In this document: piece by piece, positions 30,201 through 36,995 of the stretch
Numbering within the stretch: position 1 is the stretch's first letter
Layout of the letters: every line of letters begins with the position of its first letter
Origin: Pirellulaceae bacterium
GTDB taxonomy: Bacteria; Planctomycetota; Planctomycetia; Pirellulales; Pirellulaceae
Assembly (NCBI GenBank): GCA_026004795.1
Contig: BPJV01000005.1
Coordinates: forward strand, 62,001 to 126,000
Reading direction: 5' to 3'
DNA length: 64,000 nt
Made by a program: the position numbers and the translations under genes
The notes under the pieces: generated by a model
Database searches by the model: none
What the model was told of the DNA's origin: nothing
Seen by the model: the letters and a program-made list of their open reading frames with translations, nothing else

Positions 30201-33200
30201 GATCGCCCGGCAAGCGGTTGCTGCTGCGGACGCGGATGTGATACAGGTTTTCGGCTCCCGCTTCTCCGGGCAGCACGACGCGGAAACCGGCATCTTGAGG
30301 ATTCGTGCTATACAGGTCTTTGGCTCGCCCATCAAAGGCATTGCGAAGGTAGAAATTGGCGCTCTTGCGCATGGGATTGACGGACGCGGCCGGCATGTCG
30401 GCTGCTGCATACAGCAGGGAGGGGTCGACCTCCTCCATCAGGGAACTGTCCGAAAGGGCCAGCGTACGACCATTGGCGTCGATCAACTCGATCACCGTAT
30501 CGAGCGAATTCTGCGTGCGATCGATGTCCAGCCACACCTCGGTCCCCGCCTTGGCACGGAAACTGTAAACGTCGACATCGCCGGGGCGAGCAATCTGCCC
30601 GTCGATCTCGTAGCCCAACCGTTGGTTTTCGTCCCCCGCTTTTTCGTTCGGGGCCAGTCCACCAAGGTACTGCGCACTGTCGGGGGTATCGTTGGCCGCC
30701 GGACCGGTTGACAACGGGGATTCCTGTTCGACGACCCCAGCCACGTTACGATCATTGCTGAACTGCTCCAAGCGGACACTCCGCCAATCCCCGGCCCGCG
30801 CCGGGTTGCCTCCCGCTTGCACGACGATCGAGTTGACCATCGCCGCTCCGAAACTCTGCGCGGTGAGGCCTCCCCGTTGAATTTGACTGATGTCTCCGGC
30901 CAATCCATTGGTATCGAACACCATGTCGACGTAATCGACAATGGTTGAAGTGAAGGTGTTGGGGGAGACGCTGCCATTGGGAGTGACAATAAAGCCGCCT
31001 TGGCCGTCCTCCAAGTAGGCATTGGAGGCGGCATCCAACGCCAACGCCCGATTGCCTTGTTCGTCCAGGAACGTGGCACTCAGAATACCTTCCAAAGTGA
31101 CGTCGTGGGCCCGCAACTTGGCCAGCGTATTGTCGTAATCCAACGAGGCATCGACGACGTCGCGGTCCTCGTCGGTTACCAAAATGATGAACCGTTCAGA
31201 ATTCTCGCGGAAGGTATAGTTATCCAAGGCGAAGTGGATTGCCTGATAGCCATCTTCCACGGCGCCGGCCGTCCCCAACTGCTGCGAGGCGATCACGTAT
31301 TCCTGCGACGTACCGAACAGCGCCCCATTGGCCCCCACGGGAATCGACCGGGGCGATGAGTTGATGTCACCGAAACCGACCAAGCCAAAGAGGTTTGGAC
31401 CTGCCGCACTGTTGCCGATTCCTGCCGCCCGCAGCGTGTTGTCCAAATCCTGGATCATGCCCATGGCGAATTGTTGGGCAAAACCCATGGAGGATGATTC
31501 ATCCATCACCACGATGACATCGACGAAGTCGGGAGCGTTCGATTCACCGGAGCAGAAGCCGCTGTTGCTGGTATCCACTTGATGAACACCGTCGATGGTA
31601 AAGCCTGCGCCCACCGAGCAATCGTCCAACGAGGTGAGAACAACGGGATGATCCGGGTTGCCCAGCAATTGAACCGCTCCGCCTATGCGGTCATCGTTAT
31701 CCAGGGGAACCCCCGTCGCTGTAAAACCGGCGCTATCACCAGCCAATTTCACCACCAGGCTCGCCTCGTCCGAGCTGACCAAGCGCAGCCCGCCCACATG
31801 CTCGATGTCGCCAACGATGATCTCATCCAGCACCACATGGACGATATCCGTATCATCCCACACTCCTTCGGTGCTCAGTTGACCACCGCGAACCACCATC
31901 CCATTGATGTCGTTGTGGTCGAGGTGATTGCCTACGATGAGGGGGCCATGGTTACCGACGACGTTGTCCACTCGGTTCAATGGTCCGGTAGAGCGCCCCA
32001 AATCGCTGATATAGTCGTCGTTGAGAGAGCCGACGTTGATGCTGATCGCTGGCCCGTTGTTGTTGTAGATGATGTTGTCCGCGAGCACCGGTTGCGCCCC
32101 ACGTACGAAAATCGCCGCTTCCGCATTGGGGAGTCTGCCCGCCCGTTGCGGATTGGTGGCGATACGCGTGCCCACATCGGAAAATTCGATGCGGGAATTG
32201 GTGATCCGCGCGTCGGCCTGATGGACCTCGATGGCGTTGAAATCGGCGAAGCCCCCTTCGATCCGAGTCGTCCCACCACCGTAGGCTACCACCGCGTGGT
32301 CGAGGCTCAGTGACGACGTATGGCCGGCGTAGATACCTCCCCAATCCCCCGGCGCTGCCGCTTGGGTACCGCCGCGATTGGCCGTATCAAACGTCCCGCC
32401 AGCTCCATAACGAACGTCGTTCAAGGACGTGAACACCACGGGCATTCCATCGGTTCCCTCGGCAATCAACTGGCTTCCCATGGCCACTTCGATGCGCGAG
32501 CCGTCGCTCTTGACCACCGTTCCCGGGTCGATGACCAATCTGGCGTCCAGCCGGTTGATATAGTCACCGGTCGCCGGATCCTGGATCGCACCGCCGGGTG
32601 TCCCTTGAATCTCCAAGTTTTCGGGAAGCACGTGCACGATATCCGTGTCGTCCCACCGCCCCTGCACCGACATCTTCTCCAGTTGCGTACCGGTCGACGT
32701 GCGGACGCGTACCAAAAGACCATTGATCGAGTTGTTTAACAATCGGTTGCCCGTGATGTCCGGGCCGACCCGATCGTAATCGAGGGTAAACGTTCCTCCA
32801 CCGGGAAGCATGGGAGAGCTGTAATTCGTTTCTGCGAAACTGTCCGGTGTGGCGCTCATGGCCGCATCGGCGCTCATGCTGATGGAGCTGTAGGCGATGG
32901 TGGGCCGGGCGTCGATCATTTGCACCGGAGCAACCGTTTGGGAGACCCCGTCGATGACCACCTGGCCTCCACCATACCGCAGGTCGGCATGGACCACATA
33001 GTTGTTGAATTGTCCCAGCAGCTCGGGTTGAGCACGTCCCGGTTCCTGAGCATCCACTCGATTGCGGAAATCCAATCCGCCCCAATCGCCCGCGCGAGGA
33101 TTCGAACCGGTGACCGACGGATTGGCATTCTTGCCCAGCGACACGTCGCTGATACTGGTGAAATAAACGCTTCCGGTGACAGCTTGCCCATCGCCATCCT

Positions 33201-36200
33201 GCACTACCTGGCCGGTGGCATCGGTCAACACCGGAGTTCCCAGGACCATCAAGCTACCGCCACTGCGGTCGACGCTGACTGAGGAGCTGCCCACGCCGAC
33301 GCGGGCGCGACGCATCTTCAGAATAGCGCCGGCATCGATCATCACCGTCACGCCCCGGGGGACATCAAACGTAGCTCCGTCAGGCAATGGACGCCCCAAC
33401 GTGTCAAAGCCGATTTCGTAGGCCAGGTTGTCAGCGACGGTGGCCAGGCTTCCGTCGCCGCCCCCGTTACCCACAATGCGAACGACTTCTCCTGGCTGTG
33501 CCGCCGCCAGAGCGTCCTTGATGTATTTGAACGGTGCCGATAGCGAGCCGTTGCCTCCGGCCGATGCCGACTTGTCGACGAACTTGGTGTTGGCGGCAGT
33601 GGAGGCGCGGAACCAGAAGTTGTAGACACCACCAGGAGTGCCGTCGGCATCACCGTCGACCGGGGTCCCCGTCGCGTCGCGCAGGATGGCGTCGGCTGGA
33701 GGTTGGAAGTCAAGACGCAACTTGTACTGCCCCTGCGAGGTGCCGCCAAGCCCGGTTCCCGGAATGGCCGGGTCGTAGGCGTTGTTCCCGCTGGCGCTGA
33801 CCCCCACGATGTAATTGCCCTGCTGCAACTCCAACTCAATGAACGAGTCGCTGCTGTAGTAATCGTCATTGGCGGCGATCTCGACCCATTCGCCCTGATC
33901 GTTTTGTTGGTACAGACGAATGTAAGTGTTCAACAGATTGTTGGTACCCCTCATCCGCTCGGCAAACGCCTCGATGGACACCTTCCCATCGGTGGGGAGA
34001 CTGAACTGGTACAGGTCGATGTCCGTGCTGTCGGGACGATAGAGGAAACGACCGTGCAAGATATCGGCATCGCCAGGAAGGACGATTTCACTGCCCACAC
34101 CGGGAGCGACGATCGAATTGCTTTTCTGGATATTGAAATCGGCCGACTCTTCATTCATGCCGATTCCGAGCAGGCGACCAATGCCTTGCATCACGGCGCG
34201 CTGGAACTTGCCACCAAAGGCGGTCTCGGTGGACTGATCGAAATCCTGGGTGTCCATCACCACCGCCGGTTGACCCGACGCCAACAATAGCCCCGTCTCG
34301 TAGAAGGGGGCTCCAGGCCCGTTCAGATCAATGACGCCGTCATCGGGGAGGACCGCCCGGGTGTCCCCGACGGCAATCGTCAGCCCCTCGTCCTGCGTCT
34401 CCACGAACCGTACCCCCAGGTACTTCTCGTACAAGGACAGAACTTCACGCACGCGTACCTTCTGTTGTTCGGTGATGGCATTGAGCAACGTGCTATTGTT
34501 CAATGCTCCCAATACGCCGCGAAAGTTGTAGAGGATGGTCGATATCCCATCGACGGTGTCTCCCCCGGAAATGTGCTCTTGATAGCGGATTTGGCGGCTG
34601 CCCGGTTCATCATTTGCACCCGGAAAATCCAGCACGAAGGGCGCGGGATTGAGAATCTCCGAATCGATGATCACTGACTGGGAACCGCCGCTGCCCGGTG
34701 TCCAGACGCTGCTCAGGTCCGTGGCCGACGAGAAGGAATCGCCAGGATCCGCGGGAGGGGTAAACGCTACCGGCGGCAGCGGGACCGATTCATTGGTGCC
34801 AATCCGCAATCGCAACTGATCGGTGTGAGCAATCCCCAGTTGATTCGGGTTGAAAGTCAACGTTACTCGATCGGCATCGGGATAGTAGCGCACAGAGACC
34901 AGGTCCACCTGCTCGTCGTCCGTATTGGTCAACGTATCCTTGGTCTTGAAGAGCTGATAAAACGCCGGATCGAGAACACTCCGTGAACCGGTACCTCCCT
35001 GGAAAACAATCGTGTCGGTCGAGTCCAAGTAGAATGGCACTCGCTGCGCGCGGACCGTGCTCAAGGCCACGCCGTTGATCGTGGCGATAGTCGAGACATC
35101 GATCAGGTCGTCGTCATTGAAGTAGACGTCAATGACGTTCAGCTCTTGGCGCAAAGAGCCGTCGGCATTGCGGCGGACCGGCTGGGGTACGATCGATTCA
35201 ATCTTGGCTCCCAGATCCAATTCGAAAGGAATCGAACGGGATTGCCCCCCGTTGAACGCTTCGCCATGCACGTTGCGCAGGGTGCGTACTCCCTGCCCCA
35301 GAATCTCGATGCGGTAACGGTCGTCAGGCAGCTCCTCCGCAAACCGCATGATGACTTCCCGATTCGTGTCCCCCAGCCCCACGTAGGCCGGGGTGACCTC
35401 GATGTCGGTAACGCCCGTGAGCTTGATCGGCGCGTAGGTGAGGGGCGCCGTGCCGATGCGGGTCGCGCCCAGCCCGCTGACCAGTTTGGCTTCGATCAGT
35501 GCCGATGAGGGAGAGCTGGGAGCATTCAACGCATCGATAAACTCCTGGACCGTCGTGGGGAAACGCGAGTTGCTATTGATCTCCACATGGATCGTCTTGC
35601 CCGTGACAGTAACGATCGGAGGGCCGGCAGCGCCACGATCCCGAGCGGTCACATTGATCGCAATGTCCAAGCCCGCATTGCCGGCTTCCCGGGCAACGAA
35701 ACGGACTTCCAACGCATTGGAGATGCCAAAGTTCGTCGCCGCCTTGGCCGCATTGGCTCCCGATAGCGTCAGCGTACGATTGGCCCCCGTGCCACCGATA
35801 CCGATGGTGGTCGAACCGCGCAGACGCAGGGCGAATACCAGTTGCGTCGCCGGGGTTTGGTTCTGCGCATTGAACGCTTGGAGCAGGTCTTCCACCCGGG
35901 TCTCCAGCGCCGGGTTGGCGTTCAACTCGACATCAATCACCCGGCCATTGACTCGCACAATGGGGGCACGCGTGTCCGTACGCACCGCCGACGTAAATCG
36001 GATCTGCAAACCGTTGCCCTCCTCGCCCGGCTCCTGAGCGAAGAATTCTACCAAGGTTTGCCCTCCGGTGCCGAAATCGGTCGCAGCGGACGCACGCTCG
36101 AACACGCCGTCGTCGCCGCTGCGGATCAACCGAATGCCGTTCAGGCTGTTGGGGTCGATGCCGGCGGCGTCATCGAAGCGAAATACCAGTTCGCGCGGCG

Positions 36201-36390
36201 CAACATGCAGTACCTCGCCGCTTTCCAGCAAGTCACCAGAATTGGGCTGAATCCCCAACAGCTGCGGACCGACGGTTAACAATTGACGGGCCTCCAGCGT
36301 CTCCAGAAACGCTCGCCGGGCCTTCAGCTGCTTGTGTAGTCGCTTACGTGCCAATAACTTGCGTGAATTCGACATTCCACGTGTCGCCAT
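21220..36390 (-). CDS. Giant (5056-residue) multidomain surface protein with dockerin
   Basis: A single uninterrupted 15.2-kb gene. The start has GAGAGG 8 nt before the ATG. Residues 29-38 carry LETLEARQLL, the planctomycete export motif. Then, approximately: a matrixin-like region at 600-750 whose zinc site is degenerate (AVMQGIGRLLGIG); a PPC domain at 775-877; right-handed beta-helix segments at 1030-1600 with two copies of WDDTDIVHV; a von Willebrand A domain near 1610-1830 with MIDAS sequence VVMDESSSMG; further PPC domains near 1930, 2150 and 3340; a second beta-helix stretch near 3810; at least seven DG..F.I.DG....FEFD modules between 2550 and 4700; a GEVEDHQ domain at 4850; and a dockerin pair at 4867-4930. 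It is likely a surface adhesin or matrix protein; the ligand is not visible. Confidence 0.88.
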   Translation of the reverse strand: MATRGMSNSRKLLARKRLHKQLKARRAFLETLEARQLLTVGPQLLGIQPNSGDLLESGEVLHVAPRELVFRFDDAAGIDPNSLNGIRLIRSGDDGVFERASAATDFGTGGQTLVEFFAQEPGEEGNGLQIRFTSAVRTDTRAPIVRVNGRVIDVELNANPALETRVEDLLQAFNAQNQTPATQLVFALRLRGSTTIGIGGTGANRTLTLSGANAAKAATNFGISNALEVRFVAREAGNAGLDIAINVTARDRGAAGPPIVTVTGKTIHVEINSNSRFPTTVQEFIDALNAPSSPSSALIEAKLVSGLGATRIGTAPLTYAPIKLTGVTDIEVTPAYVGLGDTNREVIMRFAEELPDDRYRIEILGQGVRTLRNVHGEAFNGGQSRSIPFELDLGAKIESIVPQPVRRNADGSLRQELNVIDVYFNDDDLIDVSTIATINGVALSTVRAQRVPFYLDSTDTIVFQGGTGSRSVLDPAFYQLFKTKDTLTNTDDEQVDLVSVRYYPDADRVTLTFNPNQLGIAHTDQLRLRIGTNESVPLPPVAFTPPADPGDSFSSATDLSSVWTPGSGGSQSVIIDSEILNPAPFVLDFPGANDEPGSRQIRYQEHISGGDTVDGISTILYNFRGVLGALNNSTLLNAITEQQKVRVREVLSLYEKYLGVRFVETQDEGLTIAVGDTRAVLPDDGVIDLNGPGAPFYETGLLLASGQPAVVMDTQDFDQSTETAFGGKFQRAVMQGIGRLLGIGMNEESADFNIQKSNSIVAPGVGSEIVLPGDADILHGRFLYRPDSTDIDLYQFSLPTDGKVSIEAFAERMRGTNNLLNTYIRLYQQNDQGEWVEIAANDDYYSSDSFIELELQQGNYIVGVSASGNNAYDPAIPGTGLGGTSQGQYKLRLDFQPPADAILRDATGTPVDGDADGTPGGVYNFWFRASTAANTKFVDKSASAGGNGSLSAPFKYIKDALAAAQPGEVVRIVGNGGGDGSLATVADNLAYEIGFDTLGRPLPDGATFDVPRGVTVMIDAGAILKMRRARVGVGSSSVSVDRSGGSLMVLGTPVLTDATGQVVQDGDGQAVTGSVYFTSISDVSLGKNANPSVTGSNPRAGDWGGLDFRNRVDAQEPGRAQPELLGQFNNYVVHADLRYGGGQVVIDGVSQTVAPVQMIDARPTIAYSSISMSADAAMSATPDSFAETNYSSPMLPGGGTFTLDYDRVGPDITGNRLLNNSINGLLVRVRTSTGTQLEKMSVQGRWDDTDIVHVLPENLEIQGTPGGAIQDPATGDYINRLDARLVIDPGTVVKSDGSRIEVAMGSQLIAEGTDGMPVVFTSLNDVRYGAGGTFDTANRGGTQAAAPGDWGGIYAGHTSSLSLDHAVVAYGGGTTRIEGGFADFNAIEVHQADARITNSRIEFSDVGTRIATNPQRAGRLPNAEAAIFVRGAQPVLADNIIYNNNGPAISINVGSLNDDYISDLGRSTGPLNRVDNVVGNHGPLIVGNHLDHNDINGMVVRGGQLSTEGVWDDTDIVHVVLDEIIVGDIEHVGGLRLVSSDEASLVVKLAGDSAGFTATGVPLDNDDRIGGAVQLLGNPDHPVVLTSLDDCSVGAGFTIDGVHQVDTSNSGFCSGESNAPDFVDVIVVMDESSSMGFAQQFAMGMIQDLDNTLRAAGIGNSAAGPNLFGLVGFGDINSSPRSIPVGANGALFGTSQEYVIASQQLGTAGAVEDGYQAIHFALDNYTFRENSERFIILVTDEDRDVVDASLDYDNTLAKLRAHDVTLEGILSATFLDEQGNRALALDAASNAYLEDGQGGFIVTPNGSVSPNTFTSTIVDYVDMVFDTNGLAGDISQIQRGGLTAQSFGAAMVNSIVVQAGGNPARAGDWRSVRLEQFSNDRNVAGVVEQESPLSTGPAANDTPDSAQYLGGLAPNEKAGDENQRLGYEIDGQIARPGDVDVYSFRAKAGTEVWLDIDRTQNSLDTVIELIDANGRTLALSDSSLMEEVDPSLLYAAADMPAASVNPMRKSANFYLRNAFDGRAKDLYSTNPQDAGFRVVLPGEAGAENLYHIRVRSSNRLPGDPVSQLVDPNSIGQGLTKGSYRLQVRIRELDEIPGSSVNYADIRFASNGIEIIGLPGNSPLLGENAEIDETAPGAPQNDLFSQAQFLGNLLETNRQAISVAGNLDDVTDVDWFSFDIDYQKIPASALREYFSTVFDLDYADGLGRPDTSMYVFDANGNLILAGLASAILDDQANPLNGADNADLSRGSAGNLDPFIGAYELPAGRYFLAVTNSLMVPAVMEAYTNPAFGDGEMRMAPIESIQYIAEDHIDTTGGTTAAPPLTPVLFPNSSIVDFNLADVALYVSQDVGTELTNIYIVNPFTGERRNIVGRGGFDVQDIAYRPNGQLRAFDRVIETNAGNADRDTLADYLDIDPGTAVFTDIGDFGADTNHIEINNGTPAAVASDDGWNIEAITFSTFDGVEHGFVAANRPTPPGEIPAYSATRFINNNGQPGFDRPGVDYFTNIIFEFDENTGAAISTPGSDKTGLAVAAGAGSAVRERARVETFTTDGAGNIVTQTSTLLAREVTSRSTVAGQPNLVINDGDIFVVRDGTNFPTRFEFDLGPQLMLNYNPAAGLHAFDGLQFTLDGTVFEFDTGHVVVVTAASGAQLSDGTTVTIEDVAGVTRTFEFDADGSLSNSSHIAVNYSVGSTQNQLVQALINAINSASGFLVKAEVNPGSNRIALRNASMVTPVTMSGSGVAIAGSLGVSPGATRIPILETSPLNELVGNIAAAMPSSVMVGYDSGRLNFAGAGVGNFASLVTSGLATDLGTTGGVGAGNIAVLVLAGDTATTVAQRIAQAANDAAIPNLSATANGDQVQFAGVFVDDAGPLAKAGIAPGGILTGIAVVGNVMYAVSNAGGLYRVGNPSSFQGEIFNSWVNTSAELVGIEFTGLSVGPQHAVGGQLRQLLFGIDADGRIHAFDTSGRLQPVFANGATSVDTGLTGANGLAFSTLDFNLWHTTTQRSNDPGHGLPDTPNDSRVNFNGGQSLYFGYEGPFANGVPDLAGPNAPGAQNSYNFPGGAAGVLESQPFDLSTIDAADLPVLYFNYRFDTEQASSTLPTGNNQNDYMRDSFRVYAAGEDGNWVLLATNNDPSANGLADDELDPAVSGNPHVQRLFDNNGQWRQARIPLDVMAGQSNVRLRIEFSTHGGFGYGLPGGKGPEIRTIAGNRLSDGQLVEINNQTFEIEMGPTLVLPSGAALSNGDSLVVEGVRYVFTDGTLSVAAPDVAVNFSAAMTAGQVATALFNAISSAPLAQATISGKSYTNESNDTLAKAENPGVVGDTIRIEGSGVIGDNAALTNAGEDVDLVRVHLDRGAILTVEVQAQAIGSSLDSYLRLFDAEGSPLAANDDQPGTTDSRIVFTAPESGTYYIGVSGAGNIAYRPTMAGTATAGSTGNYNLIIGVQRKLVPVVDGNRLQLDGAKYVVVPPDSAIVQEGAYGTSGHPVYAALNMTSNQVAQALRESIAEVFATGVTSAYPIRDNVLDLTGLVQQDALGNYLITAGPFGATTGFVGDQFGAFNTGTDFFGNRNNANPGALGAQNNAFEGVYLDDFIIGIASRGEMVMRASSGNTNFIQDPQLSRTNPALVNTSILVGPYQVEIRGGQEYGIPDLAGLSDSFIVTDTLPLHGRAADSVSVRFNGAADLIAGSTFTIGDGTRTLTFELDDIRDGLPVASGHVAVPFDPQAIDPVTGRTAPESAGVIAARIRDIINSPAVQSQLQVSASLLNGDRTGASHDTVTFFGNAAVDVPAETGQLIVTAGQGDQNRERPQGQVVVSNSTITNASGFGIVIDAGGRAAATNAPLIGSPRNTIVLNEDDLAPGVVVTNNALLFNQTGGINIVGNPATAGAPDSAVPFARVINNTIIGGTVSSVQGLVPTIYEGLVFDNGNLAFADAVVRYRPDANGGPVPIAGLDDPSEALGAPNFAGGGEPQPGEGAVSLGNGGQLVVQFTNNFLTGSNDSAPDLAVFEVGASEEVLVEVSADGLTYTPVGRASGNNPLIDLDAFGFNRNSRLSFVRLTDIRNQDGQSGDSVGADIDAVGALSSVVAETFFPGGTGISVTNNSTATIMNNVVVNANVGIDVDASSASTVIGGTVYQHNVNNVSGSASLGQFPLVLGSSTPVFLAAGNGNIYPAPASPIIDSSIDSLQDRPSLVAVKQPLGIAASPLLAPEFDIRGQLRVDDPAVETPSGLGENVFKDRGALDRSDFVGPSVNLLAPVDNDNDGADQNSELSVVELNNVTLTHFDIRILDGIEPSEPSSGTGVNDATVTSSSVLVYRNNQPLVEGVDYRFGYDATNGIIRLQPLAGIWRSESVYTIRFINSQEGALSVRTPSAYVDGEQFTIIDANGQQTTFEIDLGYVVTVPSTDGIQADVADGSTFIVDDGSRRLTFEFDLDGSTAAGHVPIFVGTSPTIESVGRAIENALNDSGLSLSVHEVTAGQLQIHGSRLVQFLPDSSGLNLAGRPGVRTAFGLQIPMNAGRPDGVDDGQTFAIDRNGFSVTFELDTNGSVLPGNIPVQFAPGASVDQIGAALVTAINAAAVGLTPVYDGQGLVRLGGDSNVGLDLSNTVLQQAGVPGQPAAIPIMLQLDADSTATSAAAVIKAAIDAQGLAGVVTTQFGTRLLLEGIQGISGAGASTMGPIRDLAGNPLKANQVDGTTTLTIFLGQGLDYGDAPAPYTSLAADNGPRHSVVNGLSLGSTVTTDADARLDDADADDGVQFTSGLFAAFSSDATISVTNTTGQTAYVSMWIDFNGDGVFATGERVAAALPVSSGQSSLTLSYTVPASAQPGTTYARVRLSTSATAVGTPVGPAPDGEVEDHQVTIQGNPYTNPANRLDVSGDEFVSPIDVLQVINYLNNPSTPKVLSLPASGVPPYVDVNGNGFVEPLDALIVINYLNSLRRSGGGEGEGAGGDALTMGWTESNDSLLSIGSAETVLASNWAAGLENLLRTPAQRPEPTPEHPVDAAVLEAIDVDLEGIDSVLSTSPASDPVDVAWELYGQADDTAAEDEDLFGDLAIDLGLHG

Positions 36391-36995
36391 GAATTAAACC
36401 TCTCGACGGAGTGCTGGAAAACAGCGTTCAGGTTGCTTATGGCCAGCCCAATTTCCGATCACCAGACAAGCTCTTCGGTTTATCGCACCATCCCACCGCG
36501 TCACTCTAAAATGGGTAATACGCGTGGAATGGGGGCTGTAGGCAAAAGATGCTCGGAATCTGGATTGTAATTGGCTCAGCAGTAAATTCAACGAAACTTT
36601 CTTGTCCCCAAGGCTTCCGCACGCACTTGCTCATCCTTCTAACCGTTACAACAACTCCACGGCGCACGATCGGACAGCCACCGAAAACTCCTGTTTCCTA
36701 AGCAACGCCTTCCGGGGGCGTGAACCGCGGTTACCGGTCAGCTTCTCGCATCCTGGCAGTGAACCGTTGCATGGGTTGCCGCGGCCGGACGCACTCCCCG
36801 CGGTGGCAGACTGATCCAACCTGCGCAACCGGTAGGGTCATGCTGCTCGTTGGAGTCTCTAGCCGGGGGAAAAGTTCCCCAACAGCGGTAGGTGGCGTCA
36901 GAAATCGGAAGCACCACCGAATGGTCTTCGACTCCGGTTCCTGATTCCCTGGCAGGGAGAAGCGGCATGGAGGAGGGATGGAGGAAATGCATCAA
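36391..36995. other. 605-bp upstream region of the giant gene
   Basis: It holds a candidate promoter (36564-36591) and otherwise only short frames without gene character. The part next to 36995 follows the end of the hydrolase-like gene, which reads on the same strand. Confidence 0.4.
36564..36591 (-). promoter_or_regulatory. Candidate vegetative promoter for the giant gene
   Basis: On the minus strand TTGAAT and TACAAT are separated by 16 bp (four and five matches of six). The start point would lie about 170 nt before the ATG at 36390. Confidence 0.4.
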
